Positions 20,919-32,259 of a DNA stretch of 64,000 nt are shown here, piece by piece. Origin of the DNA: Ostrinia nubilalis (lineage: Eukaryota > Arthropoda > Insecta > Lepidoptera > Crambidae); NCBI RefSeq assembly GCF_963855985.1, contig NC_087096.1, forward strand, positions 15,314,001 to 15,378,000. Reading direction: 5' to 3'. Position 1 is the first letter of the stretch. Each line of letters begins with the position of its first letter. The notes under the pieces were generated by a model. The model searched no databases and was not told where the DNA came from. It worked only from the letters and a program-made list of their open reading frames with translations. Position numbers and translations under genes: made by a program.

Positions 20919-22080
20919 AAATATTTTTTGTCTTCCCTTTTTTGTTTTGCAAAGATTGTTAAGGCAAGTTTTTGTCACAAACTAACAATATTTACTGTAA
21001 CCTACATTTGTATATCTTCGCATAACATCTTGACACATAATATGTCTCCAACCGGTAGAACAACACCGATTTCTTCATTTGAAGAGCCCGTGAAAATATA
21101 ATTTCCACAGCCGGGGTTGCCTGAATCCGAAGCGACAAGGACAGGTTATTTTCCGTCTCGCTGCCCACCTGTCTTCGGCACTCGCCGCCGATGCGCGCAA
21201 TCAGTGCCTTGTGTTTATTTGTGTTACGTATTATTACTACGTAATTGTGTATTTATTTAAAGAGATTTGATCAGTAGGCGTTATATAATATTACGTACGT
21301 ATGTGTCGTGGGTTCAATTCTCACCTAAGGAAACTTTAATGCCATTAATTGGTAAGTAAATAAAGCGAACTAAATGACCGCAATTTACGGGCATTCTCTG
21401 CCCGTAAATAAAAAAAATATTTTGGAGATTGAGATGCTATAAAAGAGCTAGTAGAGAAAAATAATGTTTGTATTGATAGAAAATGTTACGATAAAAACGC
21501 ATTTCTGTTTACATATTCAGTGCATTTTGAAATACATTCTTTGTTTCTTCGAGACTTCACTGAACAAAGAGACTCCACATTAGATTATCATTAACTTTTA
21601 CACTCATAATAAGTTGTACTTAATTAAAAGAACCAAAGCAAATAAGTAACCTTACATTAATACGTTATATTAGACCAAAAAACAAGGAGTCTAATGATCC
21701 TTATTATTGTATCAAAACACTCTAAAACACAGTCATCATCCAAAACAATGGAGCTGTTAAACTTTTTACTGTTCAAAACTTTTATCGGCTGTATTTAATA
21801 TCCGAAGTTGGCCGAAAGTTTGCCAGCCCTGAGCTAAAAGGCCGAAATGCCGAAACGTCCGCGGAGATTCGCATCGCGCCATAACTGGCACGATAACGCG
21901 CATGTGAAGTGGGATTCACACGGGACGATTTACGGATGATTTTTTTTTACAGTTTTTTGACAGAAATTGCCATGTATTGTGTGAGACGGATGGCGTTGGA
22001 TTTATGCATGCAGATTTATGTGTCGTTTTTAAATAATTGTTTGTTACACTCTTAGATCAGTGAATGACAGACCTGATAAT
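20919..22080. other. Non-coding; CpG-rich patches near 21110-21200 and 21840-21960
   Basis: Two locally CpG-rich patches stand out from the AT-rich surroundings. I see no gene, splice pattern or RNA gene that explains them. Confidence 0.4.
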
Positions 22081-22265
22081 AAGTAGAGAAAGCATTTGCT
22101 ATACGGTCATAGCTGTCGGAGAACCGACCGGCAAGTATATCTCATAGAGTAGAGAATATGACCACAAACTGGCAGCGGATTCATAAAAAGAAGATCATAC
22201 TTTGAGAGAGCATTATCTACGTCTGCTAGTGGAATGCTTTTAGATGAATAAATGATGATGATATA
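22080..22265 (+). repeat. LINE-type 3'-end scrap with GAT tail
   Basis: The stretch ends 'TAGATGAATAAATGATGATG', the form of a 3' UTR with a simple-sequence tail. The upstream part 'CACAAACTGGCAGCGGATTC' may be decayed coding sequence. Confidence 0.35.
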
Positions 22266-22499
22266 CTTAGGCTAAAATGTTCCTGTTAGAGAGGTGATGA
22301 CCATTAAGTTATGCCTTCTCATTTAGTTGTAATAAGTTACTATTTTGCAACAGAAATATTTGCAGTAATCGAAAATAATCGGCAGTGGGAAAACCGCGTA
22401 CCGACCGTGAATAACCGACGTGAATGCCTCAACTTGGCTTCGACCGCTCTGCCAAGAGCGAAACGAATATGAAGAAGGTACGGTTCTGCAACAGAAATA

Positions 22500-23752
22500 T
22501 AGAACCTGCTATGCTATTGCAATCTTGCCATGTAAAAACCTCTCTAATCGGTTGAACGCGACCCGCGCGCCGTCATAACGCGCGTAGTGCGACCCCGGCG
22601 GCACATCACCTCGTAATGTTCACACTGGGACGCATCCGACCTTTCTTCCTCCTCTAGTTCTGTCGTTTGTTTAACGAACTCCGTTCAATGAACAAAACAT
22701 ACTGGAAAACTACGCATTTTTATTTATTAAAAATAATAAGCGTTAATTGGTATAGTCTTTATTTCATAAAGCCAGCTTAGGTACTTTTGAAGATATGGAG
22801 TACATTTTCTAACCGACTTTTTTCTTTGCAACAGTATTATGTGCCGTCGATTGTACGTAGGTACATACATCTCTATCTTTCGTTAATCTTGACGTGTAAA
22901 CCCCTCTCTAATCGTGTGAACGCGACCCGCGCGCCGTCATAACGCGCGTAGTGCGACCCCGGCGGCACATCACCTCGTAATGTTCACACTGGGACGCATC
23001 CGACCTTTCTTCCTCCTCTAGTTCTGTCGTTTGTTTAAAGAACAATACAAAAAATACTGGAAAACTACGCATTTTTATTTATTAAAAATAATAAGCGTTA
23101 ATTGATATAGTCTTTATTTCATAAAGCCAGCTTAGGTATTTTTGAAGATATGGAGTACATTTTCTAACTGACTTTTTTCTTTGCAACAGTATTATGTGCC
23201 GTCGATTGTACGTAGGCACATACATCTCTGTCTTTCGTTAATCTTGACGTGTAAATCCCTCTCTAATCGCCTGAACGCGACCCGCGCGCCGTCATAACGC
23301 GCGTAGTGCGACCCCGGCGGCACATCACCTCGTAATGTTCACACTGGGACGCATCCGACCTTTCTTCCTCCACTAGTTCTGTCGTTTGTTTAAAGAACAA
23401 TACAAAAAATACTGGAAAACTACGCATTTTTATTTATTTTATATTTATTAAAAATTAAAAGCGTCAATTGATTTAGCAGCTTAGGTACTTTTGAAGATAT
23501 GGAGTACATTTTCTAACCGACCTTTTTTCTTTGCGGTCCAGTGCAGTATTTTGTACCCTCGATAGCACATTTCTATCTTTCGTTAATCTTGACGTGTAAA
23601 TCCCTCTCTAATCGCCTGAACGCGACCCGCGCGCCGTCATAACGCGCGTAGTGCGACCCCGGCGGCACATCACCTCGTAATGTTCACACTGGGACGCATC
23701 CGACCTTTCTTCCTCCTCTAGTTCTGTCGTTTGTTTAACGAACTCCGTTATT
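22500..23752. repeat. Tandem array, about 355-bp unit, four copies of a CpG-rich core
   Basis: A core with 'GAACGCGACCCGCGCGCCGT', 'CATAACGCGCGTAGTGCGAC' and 'CCGGCGGCACATCACCTCGT' begins at 22554, 22918, 23273 and 23618, giving spacings of 364, 355 and 345 bp. The cores are nearly identical; the AT-rich linkers (with 'ACTACGCATTTTTATTTATT') vary by small indels. No frame runs through it. It could be a satellite, or a multiplied promoter or first-exon-like CpG block. Confidence 0.85.
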
Positions 23753-24329
23753 AGTGACGTGTTCCGTTAATGTACTTTCGTTGTTTAGGGACGTAAGTCC
23801 TTTTTAAAACGCTCGGGGACCGTTTATAACGTTTTAGGACGAAAGTTTAGAGTATTATGAGTTTGAGTAACGTTTTAGAGATTTTTCAGGTTGTTTGCTG
23901 AAGTTGTAATTGATGATTTTTGTTATTTACAGGTTGAAAATAAGAATACAAGAATTCAGGTTAAGAGTTTTTAATATATATTTTAGTTTTTAACGTTGTC
24001 TGACTTAAAGTCGGACATCAAAAACGTGTACGTTAAGTTTTCTTTAAGTGGCGGACAATAAATAATAATTCTTAACATAAAAACATAACTCAGTCAGGAC
24101 TGAGTTGAATTAACCAGTTGTTCAAATACTCCAATCAATCCAGCAATAATAAGTAAACAAAAAGAAAACAATCTTTCAAATTGTACAAAATTCTTGTCAA
24201 CCAACTCTCATTCCACCAAAAACGAACAAAAGCCACTCGTAGGCGCACAATGACGTCATTAATTACGCAAAGAACCGCTGACAGTGGCACATAAAAATCT
24301 GAGGGAAACAAATAAAAAACGCAAACAGA
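23753..24329. other. Spacer between two tandem arrays
   Basis: AT-rich and without a gene that I recognise. ACTCAGTCAGGACTGAGT near 24090 is a small palindrome. Confidence 0.5.
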
Positions 24330-25810
24330 AATCTGCAGATTTCCTCCTCCCCTTTTCCTTTGAGGACAAAACCCTCGTGCCGTCTAGAACGGTGTAACGA
24401 AGCGGGAGTGAGACCACTCGCGGAATGCAGAGCGTGAGGTATGCACTGCGGGATACATTGGAGAGAAATGCGCACGTTTTTCCAGCGTTTTTTATGCTGG
24501 TTGCGGAACAAGTGCTAAGCTAAGTTAGTCTGACGCAGTTTTTGTAGTCAGCATTAAAAGTGGCTATTGGACTTCACACTATTCAGTAGGTTTTCTGCTG
24601 TGAAAATGTTGTTCCGTCTACATCTACTGTGCTTTGTGGCCATATTGCAAATTTTCTTCGTCGATTGTCACTTTGATGAATGAAGTAATCTGCAGATTTC
24701 CTCCTCCCTTTTCCTTTGAGGACAAAATCCTCGTGCCGTCTAGAACGGTGTAACGAAGCGGGAGTGAGACCACTCGCGGAATGCAGAGCGTGAGGTATGC
24801 ACTGCGGGATACACGGGAGAGAAATGCGCACGTTTTTACAGCGTTTTATATGCGGGTTGCAGAACAAAAGCTAGGCTAAGTTAGTTTAGATGACGCAGTT
24901 TTTGCAGTCCGCATTTAAAGTGGCTATTGGACTTCACAGTCTTCAATAGCTCTCCTGCTGTGACAATGTTGTTCCGTCTACATCTCATGTGCTTTGTGGC
25001 CATTTTGCAAATTTTCTTCGTTGATTGTCACTTTGAAGAATGAAGTAATCTGCAGATTTCCTCCTCCATTTTTCCTTTGAGGACAAAACCCTCGTGCCGT
25101 CTAGAACGGTGTAACGAAGCGGGAGTGAGACCACTCGCGGAATGCAGAGCGTGAGGTATGCACTGCGGGATACACGGGAGAGAAATGCGCACGTTTTTCC
25201 AGCGTTTTTTATGCTGGTTGCAGACCAAAGCTAGGCTAAGTTAGTTTAGATGACGCAGTTTTTGTAGTCTGCTCTTAAAGTGGCTATTGGACTTCACAAT
25301 CTTCAATAGCTCTCCTGCTGTGACAATGTTGTTCCGTCTACATCTACTGTGCTTTGTGGCCATTTTGCAAATTTTCTTCGTCGATTGTCACTTTGATGAA
25401 TGAAGTAATCTGCAGATTTCCTCCTCCCTTTTTCCTTTGAGGACAAAACCCTCGTGACGGCACGAACGGTAAATGAATTAGAACGGTGTAACGAAGCGGG
25501 AGTGAGACCACTCGCGGAATGCAGAGCGTGAGGTATGCACTGGGGGACATACTGGAGGGAAATACGCACGTTTTTCCAGCGTTTTTTATGCTGGTTGCAG
25601 AACAAAAGCTAGGCTCAGTTAGTTTAGCTAACGCAGTTTTTGTAGTCTGCTCTTAAAGTGTCTATTGGACTGCTGCTGTGATAATGTTATTACATCTACT
25701 GTGCTTTATGGCCAGGGATACTGCAAATTTTCTTCGTTGATTGTCACTTTGATGAATGAAGTAATCTGCAGATTTCCTCCTCCCTTTTTCCTTTGGGGAC
25801 AAAACTCAAA
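24330..25810. repeat. Tandem array, about 360-bp unit, four full copies and a partial fifth
   Basis: The anchor GAGGTATGCACTG lies at 24436, 24792, 25153 and 25530, giving spacings of 356, 361 and 377 bp. Each unit has 'AATCTGCAGATTTCCTCCTC', 'CGAAGCGGGAGTGAGACCAC' and 'GTTGTTCCGTCTACATCTAC'. The fourth copy carries an extra ~20 bp. Minus-strand frames of 66-100 codons recur in each unit with the same peptide (for example 'WKNVRISLPCIPQCIPHALH'). They do not join into one ORF, and I regard them as a by-product of the repeat. The unit differs from that of the array at 22500-23752. Confidence 0.85.
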
Positions 25811-26998
25811 CTATTCTGGTGAACCCACTCATACACAAGCTTTCTAAGAGGCTAATATTCTTCAAAAAGATTTTGGAAAGATTTATGAAATATTGGACAA
25901 AATCCACTTATTTCCAAAGTATTTCGAAGCCTAAGTTTTCTGCACGTATTCCCCTTGTATACCAAACAAACCGTTCAGGCTCAGTTTAAAATCCGTATGT
26001 TTCCACCAAGTAGTTTACCATATCTAGGTACAGCAGTTTTCCCTTGGCGGCGATAGCTCAGCGGTTGCTGACCTCTTAGACAAGACTAGCTAAGATCTAC
26101 GAGTCCACTCGACTTGAAGAATCTGTGTTGTTAGCGGAAATAAATGTTGTTGTGGAACAGACAATTTGATTTCGGTCTTCAGAGGGGATTGGTTTTCGAT
26201 TTTGAGATTTGTCAAAACACCATCCCTAACTTTGGTATCAAAGTGTACTATAATACGGGCCTCTACAATACGAGAATTAAGACATTTACTGGACAAGTAT
26301 GTAACACCATTCTGCCGTCCTAACGAAGAGTGCAATAAGTCGAGTTTTTGGGCAAATTGACTTAAGATAAGATAAGACCATATCCGTAATCAGGAAAATG
26401 AGCTCTATATATTCACCTTAGACATCTTTTTTGTATCTTCAATAGTTTCGGTTCTATTGTTTATCATATTAACTGCAATATCGAATATTATTATTTGTAA
26501 GTAGATAATCATTAATCGCGAGTATCTCGAGAGTAGTCAAAACATAGTTATTGCATTTTCGTTAGGACTGCAGCACTGCACCACACCTAACATCAGGTGT
26601 TATTGTGGTCTAGAAATTGCTGTACATACAAAAATATAATGTATTTTAAGACAAGATTACTATTTGAATAAATAATTTGGTAATCTTACAATAAGTTAAG
26701 AAATAAGCAATCACAGTTCTTTCTTAGATTAATTATGTTTTAGGCTAATACCGAGAAACAGTAAACTTCTTTTAATTTATAATTCTGACCAAAAATTTTC
26801 CATTACTTGCCTAATTAACACTAACAATCTAAAAAATTTTTTTTCAATAAAACACTCAAAAGGTTCTTTGTAAAGAAAATCACAGTAGATTTGGTATCCA
26901 TCGGTAGACTCACTCTTTTTCTTACAGTGGTCAACATTGAATAAAATATTTTTAATTTGATTTAGCGTCGACAAATTATACACTAGGTACTAGGTAGG
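25811..26998. other. Non-coding; weak pol III A-box-like scrap near 26050
   Basis: TAGCTCAGCGGTTG near 26052 fits an A box, but no matching B box or cloverleaf follows, so at most a decayed SINE. Two overlapping short frames (26090-26335 minus, 26166-26360 plus) match nothing I know. Confidence 0.4.
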
Positions 26999-27023
26999 TT
27001 AGGTTAGGTTAGGTTAGGTTAGG
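26999..27023 (+). repeat. Interstitial telomere-type repeat (TTAGG)x5
   Basis: Five exact TTAGG units in a row, with degenerate GGTAGG to the left. TTAGG is the usual telomere unit of Lepidoptera and many other insects. Confidence 0.85.
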
Positions 27024-27547
27024 ACAAGGTTTTGACAAATGAAACAAAAAAAAATATTCTCACTCTTTTAGTAAAAAAAAAATCATGCAAATTTAGGTTT
27101 TGACCTAACAGGCTTTGCTTCACGAAAAACACTGAAATAGGTATTTTTAATACTCGTACAAGAAAACTAGGATTAACTGAAGGGCTTGTGGGGAGAAGTA
27201 TATAAGTAAATAAACTAAGCTATTTCCAGTACGAGTGGATATACTGTATCAATGTTTATTTTACATTTGACCTAAAAAGTGAGAAAATAATTATAGAGAA
27301 ATGTGCTTGTTAACGCTGCGATGGTGCTTGTGGTGGCCTATTTTATTAACGGGAAGTAGAACCCATCGAGATTATTGGAACTTGGTAACATTTTTACAGG
27401 ATATTGTTGGGTTTCGGAGCACTAGTAAAATTGATTAAATTTACGCTATTTGGGGAAAAAGGAATTTTTTGATGATAATACTGAAGGATTTCGACATTTT
27501 TGTTAAATGTAACTTATATTTTATACTCCTAAGTTTGATAACTACTT
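27024..27547. other. AT-rich non-coding stretch
   Basis: No gene or element recognised. Confidence 0.5.
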
Positions 27548-27549
27548 GA

Positions 27550-27585
<36 letters not shown>

Positions 27586-27586
27586 A
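27548..27586. repeat. (GAAA)n microsatellite
   Basis: About nine GAAA units, followed by ATATTTATTTGGTACT. This arrangement could be the tail and 3' end of a minus-strand LINE reaching to about 27850, where a 68-codon frame matches nothing I know. Confidence 0.7.
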
Positions 27587-28021
27587 AAAATATTTATTTG
27601 GTACTAAAAATAGAATGATACAAATTAACTTACTTGTTTATATTATTTATTAGTGCAATGGAACGGGACTATTCCCACCTCTCGTTCCCACCACTGCAAC
27701 TCCTGTGTAGCCAGGATCTACAGCTTGACCGCCACAAAAACCCAACCAATGAAGGTCAAGTTTATCCCGGGGGAAAGTTAAACTGTCATTGGACCCGCAA
27801 CGAAATTAATCAGAAGAACATAGGAGTAGTTCGAAATTAAGGTTCGACTTCCCTCCATTGCAAAGCGAATGACAGGTGACAAAAAAAGGTTTAAAACCTT
27901 TAAGAAAAGATTATGCACCACGAACAATAAATAGAAATTAAGGGGGCCTATCTTATGAGCAATTAGCAACTACCTGCCAATAGTATTTTTCACAAAATCG
28001 CTTAAAAGCACGGAAATGGCA
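27587..28021. other. Possible minus-strand LINE 3' scrap, otherwise non-coding
   Basis: The stretch 27587-27850 directly follows a microsatellite of the kind that ends some LINEs. No domain is recognisable. Confidence 0.3.
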
Positions 28022-28545
28022 ATGCCAGATTTTGTATGGAAAGTGGCGTCTTTTTTTTTTCGCGCGGCCATCGACCAATCTTTGTTTTTTTATTACAAAA
28101 TAGTGTAATAAACCAAACTTACTATGGCATGTATACCTCTAAACTCAGTCTGAACTGAGTTACGAGCATTAGAAATTTGATAATTTTCATACTAAATTTG
28201 CTTTTTGTGCGCAAGTTTTGTAAGAAATTGCAACAAAATATTGCGCTATTTTTTTATTGCGCTGATTCTGCTCCATACTGATGTCTGGAGCCTTTAATGG
28301 ATGATATTGTTTGTTTACACATACAATCTCAGTATTTTGTTGCAATTTCTTACAAAACTTTGCGCGCAAAAAGCAAATCTAGTATGAAAATCATCAAACT
28401 TCTAATGCTCGTAACTCAGTTCAGACTGAGTTTAGAGGTATACATGTCATAGTAAGTTTGGTTTGTTACACTATTTTGTAATCAAAAAACAAAGTGTGGT
28501 TGATGGCCGCGCGAAAAAAAAAAGACGCCAATTTCCGGCATTGTC
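28022..28545. mobile_element. Foldback (long inverted repeat) element, about 520 bp
   Basis: Arms of about 198 bp (28043-28240 and 28332-28530) are inverted copies with scattered mismatches. They include 'GTTACGAGCATTAGAAATTT' on the left, mirrored on the right, and an internal ACTCAG...CTGAGT palindrome in each arm. The loop is about 90 bp. The outermost bases (GGCAATGCC / GGCATTGTC) also mirror. It has no coding capacity and probably is a non-autonomous DNA element. Confidence 0.75.
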
Positions 28546-28909
28546 TTTTTTCCTTGTCGCGACAAGATCGGTGTAATAAATTGCGGAAACTGATGTATGT
28601 TGTATTGAATTATATCACGTTCATGTTTCCAAAGATCACACTCCCACAAGATATGATGGGCAAGTGCAATGGAAGTAAAAAATGGTTTCCACGTTATCTC
28701 AAAACTAAATAATTAAAATACTTAATGAATTTTAATTAGTAGGTATACTCAGGTCGCTCTGGTCCAACTTTCTTCACCTTCACGTTAAAAGCAAAATTAA
28801 ATCTGTTTTTCCACTTATAACTGAATCTCAATCTAAGAAAAGCTATAATAATATGTATACTATACATTAGTTAGTTACTTACTACTAAACGTCCTAATTA
28901 AACAACAAT
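28546..28909. other. Non-coding spacer
   Basis: No gene or element recognised. Confidence 0.5.
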
Positions 28910-29296
28910 TAATTAATGATTAAACGAACTTAAAAAGTGAAGTTCTATCATAATTATGCGAGGGCTTTGTCCGAAGAGATTAGAAATAAGAACTATGTAG
29001 TATCACGTACGGTGATGCCAGTTTACGCACTGTTAGTTGAGGATTTTTTTTTTTTTTTTTTTTTTGTGGGTATCTCACTTTACATCTTATTTGACATTGG
29101 TATCCGTCGTCAGTTAGTTTAGAGTAGTAATTTGTATTTTTTATCATTTCACTAATATGGGGGTTTGTGTTTTTAATAATATACATAATTATTATGATTG
29201 CTAAAGACGGGTGGGAGGGTTTCTAATCTCTTCGGACAAAGCCCTCGCATAATTATGATAGAACTTCACTTTTTAAGTTCGTTTAATCATTAATTA
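28910..29296. mobile_element. Element with perfect 77-bp inverted repeats
   Basis: 28910-28986 and 29220-29296 are perfect inverted copies by eye. Within them, a 295-bp unit (28956-29250) begins ATGCGAGGGCTTTGTCCG, ends in its complement and is bordered by AATT on both sides. That unit resembles the end of the larger candidate element 29296-34215 (ATGCTCGTGCTTTGTCC). It also contains a 20-base T run and about 110 bp shared with 34061-34170 (minus). A 61-codon frame across it is not a gene. Confidence 0.7.
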
Positions 29297-29339
29297 TGCT
29301 CGTGCTTTGTCCTCGAGATTAGAAATAAGAACTATGTAG

Positions 29340-31270
29340 ATTTTGAGAGAACTGATGTGAAATGATAATAAAAACAAAGTTGTTTATTACTTTGCAAAAA
29401 TAATAAATCATTAGTAAGAATACAATGCTTGTTTTATAATTACTATTAAGTGTGACATAACTGTCGTAGTTACCCGAGTGAATACTTTCGTATAATTGAT
29501 AATTATTATTAAGGGTAAGTAATTAAAGGCAAGTATAATTAGCTGTTATATTAGCCATAATGTAAGTGGGAAAGTTAATTATTGTTTCCCAAATCAATTG
29601 TCAGTATTAGGTTTTTCTGGCAATTAAATGTTGATTGTTATTTCTGGACGCAATAGGCATTCTATTAAAGAATTTGCCCAAAGTAGCTATTTGAAATAAC
29701 GCTCCAACCGGGGGTAATTCTGATAATCAAGATTAATTCCTAATGTATGTGCTCTAGACGAGGCAGCATGCCTCGTGCTGTGAGTGGTGAATATCAAGGT
29801 GTCAATATCACAAGCCTGCAATGTTAATTGAACTAAACTTGTGACTAAACTAAGTGCTCGGTGTTAGAGCGGTAAACAATTTCGTAAGCAACACTTTGCA
29901 CAAAATGCTTGTACATGACATAAATTGTCAAAACAATACCAAGATTGATTGTTGTGAACTTGGGCGCGATGTCGTGATTAAATTGAATATTTGTATGCAT
30001 AATATTTGAATGCTTATAAGGAAGGTTTGAACAATGTGTGTAATAATTACACTAACTAATGACAGTAAAATGGGTAATTTCTCAATATTTTAAATTTTTC
30101 GGAAACCATAATATCTGATTATGTTTCCAATATGACAGCCAAATTAAAAGACAAGCTTATTACAGCTATCGAAATTCACAATTTTTATTAAAATAGTGGA
30201 ATCTAATACCTCAATGAATGATAGTTATGGTAAAAGTAAAACAATTTCCTTGAACAATTATTGTACTGCTTGATCATCAGACAATGATGAAGATATAATA
30301 TCCATAGATAGATGAAGATGTAATCTTCGTTTTATATGAGACATTTAGACACATGTAGCGTTTTTATTTTTATCCAATTAAAGAAACAAAGCTAGACTAC
30401 ATTATAAGGGTACTGCCAGTATATCCGTCGCTTGATCACGTCATGTGATTTTTCGCAATGTATGTGTAATACAAAAAAGGAAGGAAACCGCAGAAATAAG
30501 CTTGACCTTGTTGTCTTAAAATTTTAATTGCGTATGCATCAGGGTACCTATCTAATTTAGGGTATATAACGATAACGAATTTAGCAAAATTAACGATGCC
30601 ACATTCTCCAAATGTAAAAATGATAAAATGGTGAATTTGGTAATGTCGAGTCCATACTAATATTGAATGGACTCTTCAAGATTCGGTATCTACCATGCTA
30701 TTATCTAGATAAGATAGATCATTAGATAGGACACATCATTGTGTATTGATGATTATAATGATTTTTCTAGTTTCGCATCATTGCCACAATTATTTTTATT
30801 TGTGTTAAGTGGGGGGAAACTGCACGCCACCTATGCGGTGTACAAAACTGAATTTCATTCTGAGAAACTGAAAATTTTGAAGATCCTTAGTAAATACTTT
30901 TAGGCCAAGAAAGGTCAATGTTTGGAATCTTTGCAGATTAATTCTTATATTATGTTTTTAATATTAGATAATATTAATAAAATAAAATAGATGTTGGACC
31001 ATGGGTCCCCAGAAGCTTCCCCGTAACACGCCGCCCCCCATCCCGTAGTTGAGACATCGGAGTACTATATTTCATGACACTTAATATAAGTTTATGAATA
31101 GCCTGATATAATTGCAATTTTTCTATGTCCGAATATAATCATGTATTATGTGATTTATACTGACATTTATTATTGGTTGTGAGATTGAAATCACATAACT
31201 CTATCCTAGTACAACAGAGTCACTTATTACTAGTGACCACTGATGGTAAAAATTTAAAAGCCAACCGACA
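29340..31270. other. AT-rich non-coding interior
   Basis: No gene, RNA gene or further element is recognisable. Confidence 0.5.
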
Positions 31271-31309
31271 TATTTTACGAGATTCAACTGTTGCGGTTCT
31301 GAGCTGGAT

Positions 31310-31555
31310 GCGGCTGGTGCGCTCACGAGCATGACACGTGATGACTGTTTTGAAAGTCAGGAGGTCAAGTCCTCTGTTTTCATCGGTTGTCTGCCTTTCG
31401 GGGAAGTCCCTTCAAGGTTAAATTCGTATAAGAAAGGACTTTTTGGTGGCTGCCAGCCCCAAACTTTGAAGTTCGCTAGGCAGTTTTTAGTGTTTTGGAA
31501 AGTTTTTATCAAAAGACATGGCGTCAATCTTCGGTGTTTGTAATAAATAAATAAA
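31310..31555 (+). repeat. Probable retroelement 3'-end scrap with AAATA tail
   Basis: A 70-codon frame (31331-31543) is followed at once by TAATAAATAAATAAATAGAT, the form of a 3' end with a simple-sequence tail. 'TCAGGAGGTCAAGTCCTCTG' and 'GGCTGCCAGCCCCAAACTTT' look like a dispersed lepidopteran repeat, but no second copy lies in the window. Confidence 0.35.
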
Positions 31556-31846
31556 TAGATAAGTCTTTTAACAATTTCACACAGCGCCAGCCGGCCCCAA
31601 AGTAGGTAATAATTGATCTTATCTTTAATGAGTCTAAGTAGAATTACGTTTTTTCTGATAATGAATTCTTAGTAGACAGTCGAAAAAATGCGATTGGCAT
31701 CGATAAGAAATTCATATTAAGGTAATTGTGTTGAGGCTTGTCCTACACAGGATCATCACCAATATTACAATCTCATCATGAAGGGGCGCAGCTGTTTCAG
31801 ACCAACAGCGTTGCAGGTGTCGAATCTAATTGATTTCTAGTTTCAG

Positions 31847-32055
31847 CAGCAGCGGAAGCGGCGCAGATGTCAACGAGAGCAGCAGCGTCGGCGGCGGCAG
31901 GGTTCGAGGCTAAGGGTTCTGAGTCCAATGTTTCGATAGCCACTAATGGTTTTTCACCTGCTAACGATTTGGCGTGTATCATATCACCGCCCGGTAGTGT
32001 GGATATAAACCCATCAAATTATGTCTTATTAAGACAACTCCCAATTTTTAAACAA
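31847..32055 (+). other. Candidate protein-coding exon of unknown function
   Basis: A polypyrimidine stretch and TTTCAG acceptor-like site precede 31847, and AA|GTAGGT donor-like sequence follows 32055. Between them is a 209-bp open stretch in the frame of the ATG at 31867. It is Ala-rich at first ('STRAAASAAAGFEAKG') and then more complex ('LACIISPPGSVDINPSNYVL'). GC content is above that of its surroundings. I do not recognise the family, and no neighbouring exon is visible, so it could be a host exon, a captured exon or chance. Confidence 0.3.
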
Positions 32056-32259
32056 GTAGGTATGCATTATTGCATTATTTTTTTTTTTTTATTTTTTATT
32101 TTTTTTTTTATGTGATTTATGTACTTTTACAAGTATGGAACAGCCCTTTTGACTGCCTGCTAAAATATGTAGCGGGTAGGTAACAACTTAAAACGAATTA
32201 TCTGCATGCCTAGTAATATTAATTAAAATTAAATATCGCCAAATTGTTATCACCAGACT

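Noticed and set aside
24263..25605. Four similar minus-strand ORFs as a tandem gene family
   Set aside because: They follow the 360-bp repeat period, begin and end at different points, and have no start, splice or domain features of a gene.
26045..26110. tRNA-like start TAGCTCAGCGGTTG
   Set aside because: No B box at the right distance and no second copy in the window.
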